A DNA stretch of 64,000 nt, from the NCBI GenBank assembly GCA_050291365.1, contig JBNKJS010000041.1, forward strand, positions 124,001-188,000, in the 5' to 3' direction. Shown in pieces: positions 1-7,298 of the stretch; positions within the stretch are counted from its first letter, which is position 1; every line of letters starts with the position of its first letter. Made by a program: the position numbers and the translations under genes. Source of the stretch: JAAGZL01 sp050291365. Its GTDB lineage: Bacteria; Pseudomonadota; Gammaproteobacteria; Chromatiales; Chromatiaceae. The notes below the pieces were generated by a model. That model made no database searches. It worked only from the letters and a program-made list of their open reading frames with translations, and was not told the DNA's origin.

Positions 1-1
1 A

Positions 2-1060
2 TTAATCGGCGTTTTCATAGAGGAGCTGCGGCGTGATGCGGATGAAGAACGCTCCCCCGTGGAGAGCTACGATGTGGGGCGCGAAGCAGAACAAAGAATC
101 TCAGATCTGGAAAACGAACTGCAGTTCACCCGGGAAAACCTGCAAGCGACCGTGGAGGAGCTGGAGACCTCCAACGAGGAGTTGCAAGCCACCAACGAAG
201 AGCTGTTGGCCAGTAACGAAGAGCTACAGAGCACCAACGAGGAACTGCAATCGGTCAACGAAGAGCTATACACCGTTAACTCCGAGTATCAGGGTAAGAT
301 TATTGAACTAACAGAAGTTAACAATGATCTGGACAACCTGCTACAGAACATCAGGATTGCCACCCTGTTTGTGGACGAAAGCCTGGATATTCGCCGTTTT
401 ACTCTGGCAGCAATGGAGTTGATGCAACTCATGGATCAGGATATCGGCCGTCCACTGAAACATATCTCACACAGTATGGGAGGACTGGATCTGCATGCCC
501 TCGCCACCCAGGTGCAACAGAACAATCGGGGGTTGGAACAGGATATCCTAACCGATGATGGTAAGAAATTTCTGCTGCGCGTTCGTCCCTATCAGATATC
601 TCCCAACCACTACTCAGGAGTGGTGCTCACCTTTTTCGATGTCACAGAACTACGCCAGGTCGAAGTGACCCTGCACGAACGTGAAACGCGCATGAAGGCC
701 CTGTTGAATACCATCCCCGACGGTTACGTCCTCATCAACACCCTGGGCGTCATCCAGGAAGTCAACCAAATGGTTCAACAATTATTCGGGTATTCCAAAG
801 AGGAGCTACTGGGACAAGAAGTAGAGATACTGATGCCGGAAGAGGCTGCCGAGGAACATAAAAAGTCCATTCGCAGTTATCTAAACGGTGGAGAACCTGA
901 TGTCATGGGCAAACCACGCAATCTTCTGGCCCGCCATAAAGACGGCGCTTCGATCCCTATCTTGTTAACGCTTAATGAAGCCATTGATGGCGACAACCGC
1001 TGGTTCGTAGGAGTGATTCACGCCACAGGGACTGAGGCAAACACTGACGGTGTGTCGTAG
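2..1060 (+). CDS. C-terminal part of a PAS-domain signalling protein (CheB/CheR-PAS fusion type), 5' partial
   Basis: The frame is open from the first bases of the window to a TAG at 1058-1060, so the true start lies upstream; the GTG at 59 is internal. About 350 residues are visible. They begin with a long glutamate/asparagine-rich coiled coil (about nt 100-330, repeating EELxxxNEEL units) followed by two PAS domains (about nt 330-660 and 690-1040). This coiled coil plus PAS arrangement is typical of the tail of CheB-CheR-PAS fusion proteins, which join methylesterase and methyltransferase modules to sensors; those modules are not visible here, so the call rests on the tail alone. The stop overlaps the GTG start of the next gene by one base, which suggests translational coupling. 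No kinase or output domain is present at the C-terminus. Confidence 0.7.
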   Translation, partial: LIGVFIEELRRDADEERSPVESYDVGREAEQRISDLENELQFTRENLQATVEELETSNEELQATNEELLASNEELQSTNEELQSVNEELYTVNSEYQGKIIELTEVNNDLDNLLQNIRIATLFVDESLDIRRFTLAAMELMQLMDQDIGRPLKHISHSMGGLDLHALATQVQQNNRGLEQDILTDDGKKFLLRVRPYQISPNHYSGVVLTFFDVTELRQVEVTLHERETRMKALLNTIPDGYVLINTLGVIQEVNQMVQQLFGYSKEELLGQEVEILMPEEAAEEHKKSIRSYLNGGEPDVMGKPRNLLARHKDGASIPILLTLNEAIDGDNRWFVGVIHATGTEANTDGVS

Positions 1061-3000
1061 TGGATGACCAACTTCCCCCACTGAAGCTATCTGGCCAACA
1101 GCAATTAAGAGATGAGGCTGAACGTAAAGCAAGGGAACAGCGAAATGAACTACAGCAACTGAGTGATGCCGACCGCGAAAAGCTGTTACAGGAGTTGCAG
1201 ATCCACCAGATCGAACTAGAGATACAAAACGAAGAGCTTCGTGAAGCCCAGAGTCAACTGGAGTTCACCCGCCAACAATACATCGACCTGTATAACCTTG
1301 CCCCTGTGGGCTATGCCAGCCTAGATGATGCAGGACTTATCTGGCGCACCAACACCACCCTGTGCCGTTTGTTGGACATCAATCAAGACGCAATGACCGG
1401 ACGGGCCCTGGCCGACTTTATGGATGAGAGTGATCGAGAGAATTTTCTAGGCCGCTTCACCGCCTTCGCACGCAAGCCGCAGGGTAAACATATTGATGTG
1501 CGATTCTGCATCAGATCCAATAATGACGTTAAACACAGCTTCACCGGACGCATCCAGGGTCGACGCATTGCCGCAATGGCCCCCAATTATGGCATCAAGA
1601 TTCGCAGACAAGAGACCTTGCTGGTGATCATCAGCGATGTTACCGAGCTTAAAAAGAGCGAAGAACAGATTGAATACCAGGCCTTCCATGACATTCTTAC
1701 CGGACTGCCCAACCGGGCCAATCTGCAAGATCGTCTGGCCTTATCGCTTGCTCATGCCCGCCGCCATGGCCGTTTCGGTGCACTCCTGTTCATGGACCTT
1801 GACCACTTCAAAAACGTCAACGACTCTTTGGGTCATCATGTAGGAGATGAACTGCTGGTTAATTTTGCCAAACGTCTGAGAAACTCAATCCGCGAGGAGG
1901 ACCAACTGGTACGCATGGGAGGCGATGAATTTATAATTCTATTAGCAGAACAGAGTACGGACAGGGGATTAGCTGCAGTAAGTGGACAACGCCTGGCACA
2001 GAGTCTGATTGAATCCCTAAGTGAACCCATCACTATCGCCAACAATAGCATTAAAACCACCGTCAGCATCGGCATTACCATCTTCCCCTTTCACGAGGAT
2101 GATGATGTTACTGATGTTATACGCGAGGCCGATACCGCCATGTATCAGGCCAAGAACCTGGGACGCAATCAGGCCGCTTTTTTCCATGCCGATATGCGGA
2201 AAAGGGCCAATCATCGCCTGACAATGGAATCAGAGTTGAGTGCAGCCCTGGAGCAGGAACAGTTCGAGATTTACTACCAGCCACAGATTGATAATCAGGA
2301 TAATATACGCTCTATCGAGGCCTTGCTGCGCTGGCAGCATCCCACTAACGGAATCATTACTCCCAAGAAGTTCATTACCATCGCAGAGGAGACCGGTCTG
2401 ATAGAGCCTATGGGAAATTGGGTATTGAACCATGCCTGCAAACAACTGAGTGATTGGATCAGTGAAGGCCTTTTCCCAGCTGAAGCCACACTGGCCATAA
2501 ACGTCAGCGCCAAGCAGTTTCAGATGAATCACATCAGCGATACCGTCAAAGAGACTCTTAGGAAATATAAAATACCCCCATCCAGACTGGTGCTGGAAAT
2601 AACTGAATCACTGCTGATGCCAAACAATTCCCATATCCATAACGAGTTGGATCATCTGGCGCAGTTGGGGGTTATCCTGTCCATAGACGACTTTGGTACC
2701 GGCTTCTCCTCCCTCTCCGTGTTGCAGCATGCGCCCATTGGGCAGCTAAAAATAGATCAGCGTTTTGTGAAAAAACTGGAGAAAGATACTCAAGGTGCTG
2801 CCCTGGTTAAAGCTATCATATCCATGGCCAAGGGGTTGAACTTGGAGGTAGTAGCTGAAGGTGTGGAAAAGAAAGGCCAACGGGCGGCACTGGAAGCACT
2901 GGATTGCGACCTGCTCCAGGGCTATCTCATTTCATACCCACTCCCGTTAGACAAAATGACCAAACTGCTGCAGAAGCAACAGAATCCTGTTGACGATTAG
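1060..3000 (+). CDS. PAS-GGDEF-EAL cyclic-di-GMP turnover protein
   Basis: A 646-residue cytoplasmic protein with no membrane segment. It has a glutamine-rich coiled coil (residues 20-75), a PAS domain (about 76-195), a GGDEF domain (about 205-370) with an intact GGDEF motif at 287-291, and an EAL domain (about 385-640) with EALLRW near residue 420 and DDFGTGFSSL further on. Both catalytic signatures look intact, so diguanylate cyclase and phosphodiesterase activity are both possible; which dominates cannot be read from sequence. It starts with GTG overlapping the stop of the preceding PAS protein by one base, so the two are probably co-expressed and may form one sensing and output unit. Its last four bases overlap the end of the convergent kaiB gene. 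Confidence 0.88.
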   Translation: MDDQLPPLKLSGQQQLRDEAERKAREQRNELQQLSDADREKLLQELQIHQIELEIQNEELREAQSQLEFTRQQYIDLYNLAPVGYASLDDAGLIWRTNTTLCRLLDINQDAMTGRALADFMDESDRENFLGRFTAFARKPQGKHIDVRFCIRSNNDVKHSFTGRIQGRRIAAMAPNYGIKIRRQETLLVIISDVTELKKSEEQIEYQAFHDILTGLPNRANLQDRLALSLAHARRHGRFGALLFMDLDHFKNVNDSLGHHVGDELLVNFAKRLRNSIREEDQLVRMGGDEFIILLAEQSTDRGLAAVSGQRLAQSLIESLSEPITIANNSIKTTVSIGITIFPFHEDDDVTDVIREADTAMYQAKNLGRNQAAFFHADMRKRANHRLTMESELSAALEQEQFEIYYQPQIDNQDNIRSIEALLRWQHPTNGIITPKKFITIAEETGLIEPMGNWVLNHACKQLSDWISEGLFPAEATLAINVSAKQFQMNHISDTVKETLRKYKIPPSRLVLEITESLLMPNNSHIHNELDHLAQLGVILSIDDFGTGFSSLSVLQHAPIGQLKIDQRFVKKLEKDTQGAALVKAIISMAKGLNLEVVAEGVEKKGQRAALEALDCDLLQGYLISYPLPLDKMTKLLQKQQNPVDD

Positions 3001-3290
3001 TCTTCTTTAGGTGAAAAAATATCCAGGCCTACCAGAACCTTCTCCCGGTCCGACAGATCACCGATAATGCGTCGCATAGGCTCCGGCAGCTTCTTGATCA
3101 ATACCGGTGTGGCACGGATCTGCTCCTCTTCCGCCAGGGCGGGATTGTCTAGCAGGTTGATCACCTCGGTATCGTAGACTGCGTTGAACTCCGGCTGCTT
3201 GCAGAGTGCCTCCATGTTTTCAATGGCGCGGCGGGCGATAGGGGTATAACCGACTATATAGAGTCGAACAATCTGTTTTGACATGCTCAT
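2997..3290 (-). CDS. kaiB: KaiB-like protein (first of two)
   Basis: A 97-residue thioredoxin-like KaiB family protein. It has the family pattern VRLYIVGYTPIARRAIEN at the N-terminus, a central IRATPVLIKKLPEP segment and the RRIIGDLSD motif. In cyanobacteria KaiB binds phosphorylated KaiC and resets its phosphorylation cycle; in non-cyanobacteria KaiB-like proteins often act in stress responses or simpler timers. It overlaps the end of the adjacent kaiC by four bases and is the last gene of a kaiB-kaiC-kaiB operon on the minus strand. The length matches cyanobacterial KaiB (about 100 residues). Whether it can switch fold like true KaiB cannot be judged from sequence. Confidence 0.88.
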   Translation of the reverse strand: MSMSKQIVRLYIVGYTPIARRAIENMEALCKQPEFNAVYDTEVINLLDNPALAEEEQIRATPVLIKKLPEPMRRIIGDLSDREKVLVGLDIFSPKED

Positions 3291-4939
3291 CCCCTTACGT
3301 TTTTCATGGTCTCGCTGCGTTCCGCTGCTTGCTCTGCCTGACGCTTGAGTTCTTCCACCCTACGTATTAACTCGCGCTTCTCTGCCTCGAACTCAGCTGC
3401 CAGCACCCTCTGCTTGGACTCAAAAGAGGCTTCGATGGTAGCCAGGGTCTGCTCCAACTCTTCCAACTGGTAACGCTTGCGCTCTGCCTCCTCTCGGTCC
3501 TGTTCCATACGGGCCGCCTTGGCGCTGCCCACCACCAGTTCGCCCCCACCGATATAAGGGTCTTCCACGCAGATGCCCTCATCAGTTATGGTGAACTCCT
3601 TGACTTGGTTGGAAGTCTTGGTACCGCGGGACTTAACCACATTAATCAGACGATTGAGTTCGCCGTTACTCTCCACTTGGCGCAGGCGGAACCAGGTATC
3701 CACCATGCTGGATATAGCCAGATCGCTGAAGTCCTCAGAGAAGTCTGGTAACAACTCATTCAGTACCAGGGTCATACCCAGACCCTTGACGTAGGAGACG
3801 AAGCGAATCATCAGCATCTTCACCTGCTTGGAGGAGCCCATATCGATCAGCGCCGAGACAGGATCAAGCACTAGTAAGTCAGGTGACTCCTGCTCTATCA
3901 GATCAATTATCTCGATAAGATGATCCTCTAACCCCTTTTCAATAGCGCGGCCACAGTGAATAAACAATTGGCCGGAATCCACATGCTGCGCCAGATCAAG
4001 ATCAACAGAGTGCAGGTTACCCTTCAGTTCACTCTCCGACTCCTCGAAGGAGACATATATCGCCTTACCTCCCTGCTGCAGCACCTGGGTCATGATGGTG
4101 GCAGCCAGAATGGTCTTGCCGCTGCCGGCGCGCCCGCTGATCATCAGGCTGGCGCCCTGGATGTAGCCCTCGCCTCCCAACATGCTGTCGATGCTGTCGA
4201 TGCCGGTGCTGATCCGGACCGCCTGCACATCTCTCTCGAGGCGGGTCGCGGTGATGGGCAACAGGGACACGCCGGTATCGGTCAGGCTGAATGGGTAGTT
4301 GTTGGAACCGTGGGAGGAGCCACGCAGTTTCAGTACCCGCAGATAGCGGGTCATAAGATTATTCTCTAGTTTCTGGCTTAGATGGATGACGCAGTCCACT
4401 GCGTACTCCTCCAGCAGGCTGTTTTGCCCGGCAGTCTCGGGTCCGGACATGGTAACCAGGGTGGTCACTCCCTGGTCGCGAACCCAGTCGAACAGCTCCA
4501 GTAGCTCATGCCGGGGTTCCATCTTCCCGATCCCCATCAGCAGGTTTTGCAGGGAGTCTATCACCAGCACCTTAGCATGGCTGGTCTCAATGGCGTTACT
4601 GATACGCAGTAGAATGGGAGAGAGATCGTACTCCCCCACCACCGTCTCGCTTAGGTTGGGGCGGAAATCGCGGATTAGTAGACGCCCCTCATCAAGATGC
4701 TTGGAGCCTGACATGCCAAACTCATTCATATAACCCACCAGGCGTTGGGGTGACTCGTCGCAGGTGACGATCACCGCCGCCCCTCCCCGCTGCATCTCAG
4801 CATGGGCGAAGCTCAGGCTAAATACGGTCTTCCCAGTTCCCGGGCCACCCTTTAACAAAGTGGGGCTGGCGTCTGGATAACCTCCATTAAGAATGGTATC
4901 CAGACCTTTTAAACCTGAGGTAATTTTTTTGTTATTCAT
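3287..4939 (-). CDS. kaiC: KaiC-like double-domain ATPase
   Basis: A 550-residue KaiC/RadA-type ATPase with two P-loop domains. Walker A motifs are GGPGTGKT (residues 31-38) and GRAGSGKT (269-276). The catalytic acidic pairs are DE at 61-62 in the first domain and EE at 299-300 in the second. The C-terminal domain keeps the segment that carries the KaiC autophosphorylation sites, here two serines (S410, S411, in ISSMVD). A coiled-coil tail (about 475-540) follows. I chose the ATG at 4939 over an in-frame start at 4981 because GGGAGA lies 6-8 bases upstream of it and the conserved region starts directly. It sits between two kaiB genes just downstream of the nif cluster. In Rhodopseudomonas KaiBC affects the timing of nitrogen fixation; a similar role here is inference. 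Confidence 0.92.
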   Translation of the reverse strand: MNNKKITSGLKGLDTILNGGYPDASPTLLKGGPGTGKTVFSLSFAHAEMQRGGAAVIVTCDESPQRLVGYMNEFGMSGSKHLDEGRLLIRDFRPNLSETVVGEYDLSPILLRISNAIETSHAKVLVIDSLQNLLMGIGKMEPRHELLELFDWVRDQGVTTLVTMSGPETAGQNSLLEEYAVDCVIHLSQKLENNLMTRYLRVLKLRGSSHGSNNYPFSLTDTGVSLLPITATRLERDVQAVRISTGIDSIDSMLGGEGYIQGASLMISGRAGSGKTILAATIMTQVLQQGGKAIYVSFEESESELKGNLHSVDLDLAQHVDSGQLFIHCGRAIEKGLEDHLIEIIDLIEQESPDLLVLDPVSALIDMGSSKQVKMLMIRFVSYVKGLGMTLVLNELLPDFSEDFSDLAISSMVDTWFRLRQVESNGELNRLINVVKSRGTKTSNQVKEFTITDEGICVEDPYIGGGELVVGSAKAARMEQDREEAERKRYQLEELEQTLATIEASFESKQRVLAAEFEAEKRELIRRVEELKRQAEQAAERSETMKNVRG

Positions 4940-4985
4940 GCTGTATCTCCCGGTTTGTCTAACACTATCTCCCAGCACCAAACTG

Positions 4986-5363
4986 TCAGGGTGGTTTTAA
5001 TCTCTCTCGCATCTCCAATGCTGTCCGACCCATCTTACCAGCTTCCTGTCCCATTTTATTAGCCTCCTGAGCCATACCTAAGGCGACAATAAAAACTTCT
5101 GTTTGAGATAGATCACCAACAAATCTGTGGGTTTTAGATTGGGGCGTAGAAACAATCAGTGTAGGCACGGCTATAATACGCAGACGCTCGAACAGCGATA
5201 GATCTTCACGCAAATCTATCACCTCAACACTATGGAAATCGGGCAGGTATTGCCGACACAGCTGCTGTAGCTTGTCGGCAACATGGAAACACTTTGGCAT
5301 CTCTGAATCGATATAGAGAGTGAAGTGATATTCTTCTTTAGAGCCCTGCTTTCTTGAAGGCAT
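4986..5363 (-). CDS. kaiB: KaiB-like protein (second, with C-terminal extension)
   Basis: A 125-residue KaiB family protein. The core shows LYIDSEMPKCFHVADKL, the central IIAVPTLIVS strand and the HRFVGDLSQTE motif. It diverges strongly from the other KaiB in this operon and carries an extra Met/Gly/Lys-rich helix (about 100-125) absent from the 97-residue copy. It is the first gene of the kai operon; kaiC follows after about 46 bases. Two dissimilar KaiB proteins flanking one KaiC suggests they bind different states of it or have different partners, which is inference. No clear sigma-70 promoter was recognised upstream, though TATAAA near 5385 could be a -10 box. Confidence 0.82.
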   Translation of the reverse strand: MPSRKQGSKEEYHFTLYIDSEMPKCFHVADKLQQLCRQYLPDFHSVEVIDLREDLSLFERLRIIAVPTLIVSTPQSKTHRFVGDLSQTEVFIVALGMAQEANKMGQEAGKMGRTALEMRERLKPP

Positions 5364-5465
5364 GACGAAAACCCGATTACCTAAGCTTTATACTAGCACA
5401 GATAATTTGGTTGATTGGACAATATAAACAACTGCCAAGAGGATGGACGAGGGATGCAGATGACC

Positions 5466-5491
5466 TGTCCCCTGAGCAAACTCAGGGGACA
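5466..5491. terminator. Strong stem-loop between fdxB and the kai operon
   Basis: An 11-bp perfect stem (5466-5476 with 5481-5491, TGTCCCCTGAG) around a four-base loop. It lies downstream of fdxB and upstream of the kai genes, so it probably ends or attenuates the nif transcript. There is no clean T-run on the minus strand, so it could also be a palindromic repeat or mRNA-stabilising element. Confidence 0.5.
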
Positions 5492-5558
5492 GAAAAATCG
5501 CCAACTGTAAGGGCTAGCAATAATCGAGATCCTTATCGCCTACATGAGTTGGTTACAA

Positions 5559-5867
5559 CTATGCAGCCTGAGGCTGAGGTTCGTTGGTAAAACACTTCTT
5601 GGTACAGATACGGGAACAGGAGCCACAACCAATGCAGTCCATAGGGTTCTTCAAAACCATCACCATGGCGACATCATCATCGAAATCATCATCGTCATCA
5701 TAGTCGTCATCCATTTCCAGTTCATCCCGCTCGACCAAATCCAGCACATCGCGTGGGCACACTTTAAAACAGCGACCACAACCAATACAGCTGCTTTGGT
5801 CCAAAGCAACAGCAAACTCTGGCGTATACTCTTCACCGCCTCTGGTTATTCCAGTAATTATACTCAT
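5559..5867 (-). CDS. fdxB: nif-specific ferredoxin III (2x[4Fe-4S] type)
   Basis: A 102-residue ferredoxin with two cysteine clusters, CIGCGRCFKVCP (about 28-39) and CIGCGSCSRIC (about 78-88), each of the CxxCxxC...C type. The linker between them is highly acidic, with 14 of 16 residues Asp from about position 53. FdxB proteins are encoded at the end of nifENX operons and are thought to donate electrons to nitrogenase or to cofactor assembly. Here it is the last gene of the nifE-N-X block, after the Rop-like gene. Confidence is high from motif and position; the exact electron partner is unknown. Confidence 0.88.
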   Translation of the reverse strand: MSIITGITRGGEEYTPEFAVALDQSSCIGCGRCFKVCPRDVLDLVERDELEMDDDYDDDDDFDDDVAMVMVLKNPMDCIGCGSCSRICTKKCFTNEPQPQAA

Positions 5868-5877
5868 TGGATTATCC

Positions 5878-6093
5878 TCAACTCATTTCTGCTTCTGCCG
5901 CTTTGTAAGCGGCTACCGCCTCAGCCCAAGCTACACAAGCATCATAGGTAGCTTGAGCCATGGCAGGTATCTCTTCATATGCAGCGGGCAGACGATCTTC
6001 CACCAGGTCGTGCAACTCACCCGCCTTTTCTGTTGCGATCCTCTTGGCCCGCTTGGTGGCCTTCAGCAGCGCCTTTAGCTCTTCTTCGGTCAC
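5878..6093 (-). CDS. Rop-like small nif-cluster protein (CCE_0567 family)
   Basis: A 71-residue, mostly helical protein, rich in Ala, Glu and Lys, predicted as a helical hairpin. Small proteins of this Rop-like family (CCE_0567 type) are regularly found between the NifX-associated gene and fdxB in nif clusters, and the gene has exactly that position here. One member has been described as a metal-binding protein; the role in nitrogen fixation is not established. The spacing to fdxB is about ten bases, so they are co-transcribed. Confidence 0.75.
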   Translation of the reverse strand: MTEEELKALLKATKRAKRIATEKAGELHDLVEDRLPAAYEEIPAMAQATYDACVAWAEAVAAYKAAEAEMS

Positions 6094-6135
6094 GTTACCT
6101 CCCGGTCATTTCAGATCTACAAGGGACATGCGTCT

Positions 6136-6609
6136 TTACATGCCAGCCACTTTCGGATTCAGGCCGATAATCTCCAGGGCAACAGAAAGCAGCGTATCCG
6201 CTTCATCTTTCATCTTGGAGAGGCTGTTGAAACCGAAGCGGTGAACATCCCGCAGGGTCTTATCCATTACCACCAGTTTACCCACGGTAATCACTGCACG
6301 ACCAAAACCCTCATGGGTTATGTTCATCATGGGAACCGCCATCAGGCCGCACTCTTTTTCTATCATGGCGGAGATTGCGTTATAGAAAGCAGCCAGGCGG
6401 GACATAACGATCTCATCTGGATCACCCACTACTGGAATCTCTGCCTTCTTCTCTTTGGTTAACACAAACGGATCCAGAATCTCGTTTTTAGCCATTTTGT
6501 CGAAAGTGCCGTAAGTATCTATGGCACGCATCTGGCGTACCATCTCCTCGGCAAACTCGGTCTCCAGAACCGGATCATCTGCTGCAATATCTAATGTGGT
6601 TTCGCTCAT
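6136..6609 (-). CDS. NifX-associated nitrogen fixation protein (DUF269)
   Basis: A 157-residue soluble protein of the family always found beside nifX in diazotrophs. Characteristic stretches include EMVRQMRAIDTYGTFD near the N-terminus, a central ECGLMAVPMMNITHEGFGR and VVMDKTLRDVHRFGF near the C-terminus. The function is not known in detail; a supporting role in FeMo-cofactor maturation is assumed from conserved linkage. I chose the ATG at 6609 because GGAG sits seven bases upstream; an in-frame start at 6636 would add nine unconserved residues. The 179-base gap to nifX contains a folded repeat (see 6665-6776). Confidence 0.88.
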   Translation of the reverse strand: MSETTLDIAADDPVLETEFAEEMVRQMRAIDTYGTFDKMAKNEILDPFVLTKEKKAEIPVVGDPDEIVMSRLAAFYNAISAMIEKECGLMAVPMMNITHEGFGRAVITVGKLVVMDKTLRDVHRFGFNSLSKMKDEADTLLSVALEIIGLNPKVAGM

Positions 6610-6664
6610 GGTTTTACTCCTAATTGAAAAGTCCAAACTTCAGTTTCTATCTATAATTTTAAAT

Positions 6665-6776
6665 CGCCGTCATTCCATCCTTAGGCCAGTAAACGGTACA
6701 TCTGACCCACATAGATATGGGGAAGGCAAAATGGTTTAAGAACAATATTTGCCATGTACCACTTCTCCAGCGAACG
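6665..6776. repeat. Folded intergenic repeat, copy 1 (inside the nifENX operon)
   Basis: A copy of a repeat that also occurs near 38410 and 61880. The core (6695-6760) is bounded by GGTACA and TGTACC, which can pair, and contains CATCTGACCCACA and a second internal hairpin (GCAAAATGGTT with AACAATATTTGC, imperfect). It lies between nifX and the NifX-associated gene, within one transcript, so it would be present in the mRNA. This copy has diverged more than the one near 61900. Confidence 0.7.
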
Positions 6777-6788
6777 ATGAATTTTGAT

Positions 6789-7298
6789 CTACTCCTGCCA
6801 ACCTTCCTCTTCCATTCGATCAAACTTTGATGGATCAACAGGCATAGTGCTTTCTATCGCCTTAGCCAGCCAACTGCTTGGGCCACGCCTTAGCTCATCC
6901 TGCAATGAAACAAGCAGATCACAGATCATCGTTCCTAAAGGGACCTTAAGGGGTTGAATCCCATTGGCCTGTAGCTGCCTTATGGCGGATGCACCTATGG
7001 CCTGGCTATAAACGGCGACACAACCATCCAGCACTGCAATCTTATCCGCCAGCTTGTCTTCGAACTGTCCGGAGGCGCTGTTGCTAGGTCCCTCCATCGG
7101 CTGGCCGAAAAACTCTGTAGCCTCCAGAAAACATGATCTATCCTGGTCCAAAGCGTAGATCGCAAGGGACTGGGCAGCGCCGAAGTGTTGGTCCACCTGT
7201 TTGCGGTCACTGGTGGCAAAAGCAACCTTAAGCGCGGTTTCCACCCAACCATCCTCAGTGGTGCAATCCACTAGATGAAGTCGTCGTTGTAACGACAT
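6789..7298 (-). CDS. nifX: NifX, FeMo-cofactor precursor carrier
   Basis: A 169-residue NifX family protein. The conserved domain begins at KVAFATSDRKQVDQHFGAAQ (about residue 24) and includes VYSQAIGASAIRQLQANGIQP. NifX binds NifB-cofactor and the VK cluster and passes them between NifB, NifEN and nitrogenase. I chose the ATG at 7298 because a GGGGGG stretch lies about six bases upstream; the frame could extend to 7313. Its first 44 bases overlap the end of nifN, indicating tight coupling. Downstream comes a 179-base gap and then the NifX-associated gene. Confidence 0.9.
   Translation of the reverse strand: MSLQRRLHLVDCTTEDGWVETALKVAFATSDRKQVDQHFGAAQSLAIYALDQDRSCFLEATEFFGQPMEGPSNSASGQFEDKLADKIAVLDGCVAVYSQAIGASAIRQLQANGIQPLKVPLGTMICDLLVSLQDELRRGPSSWLAKAIESTMPVDPSKFDRMEEEGWQE

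Noticed and set aside
3956..4369. Plus-strand open frame antisense to kaiC
   Set aside because: Its composition follows the complementary reading of kaiC codons; kaiC domains are intact, so it is a shadow.
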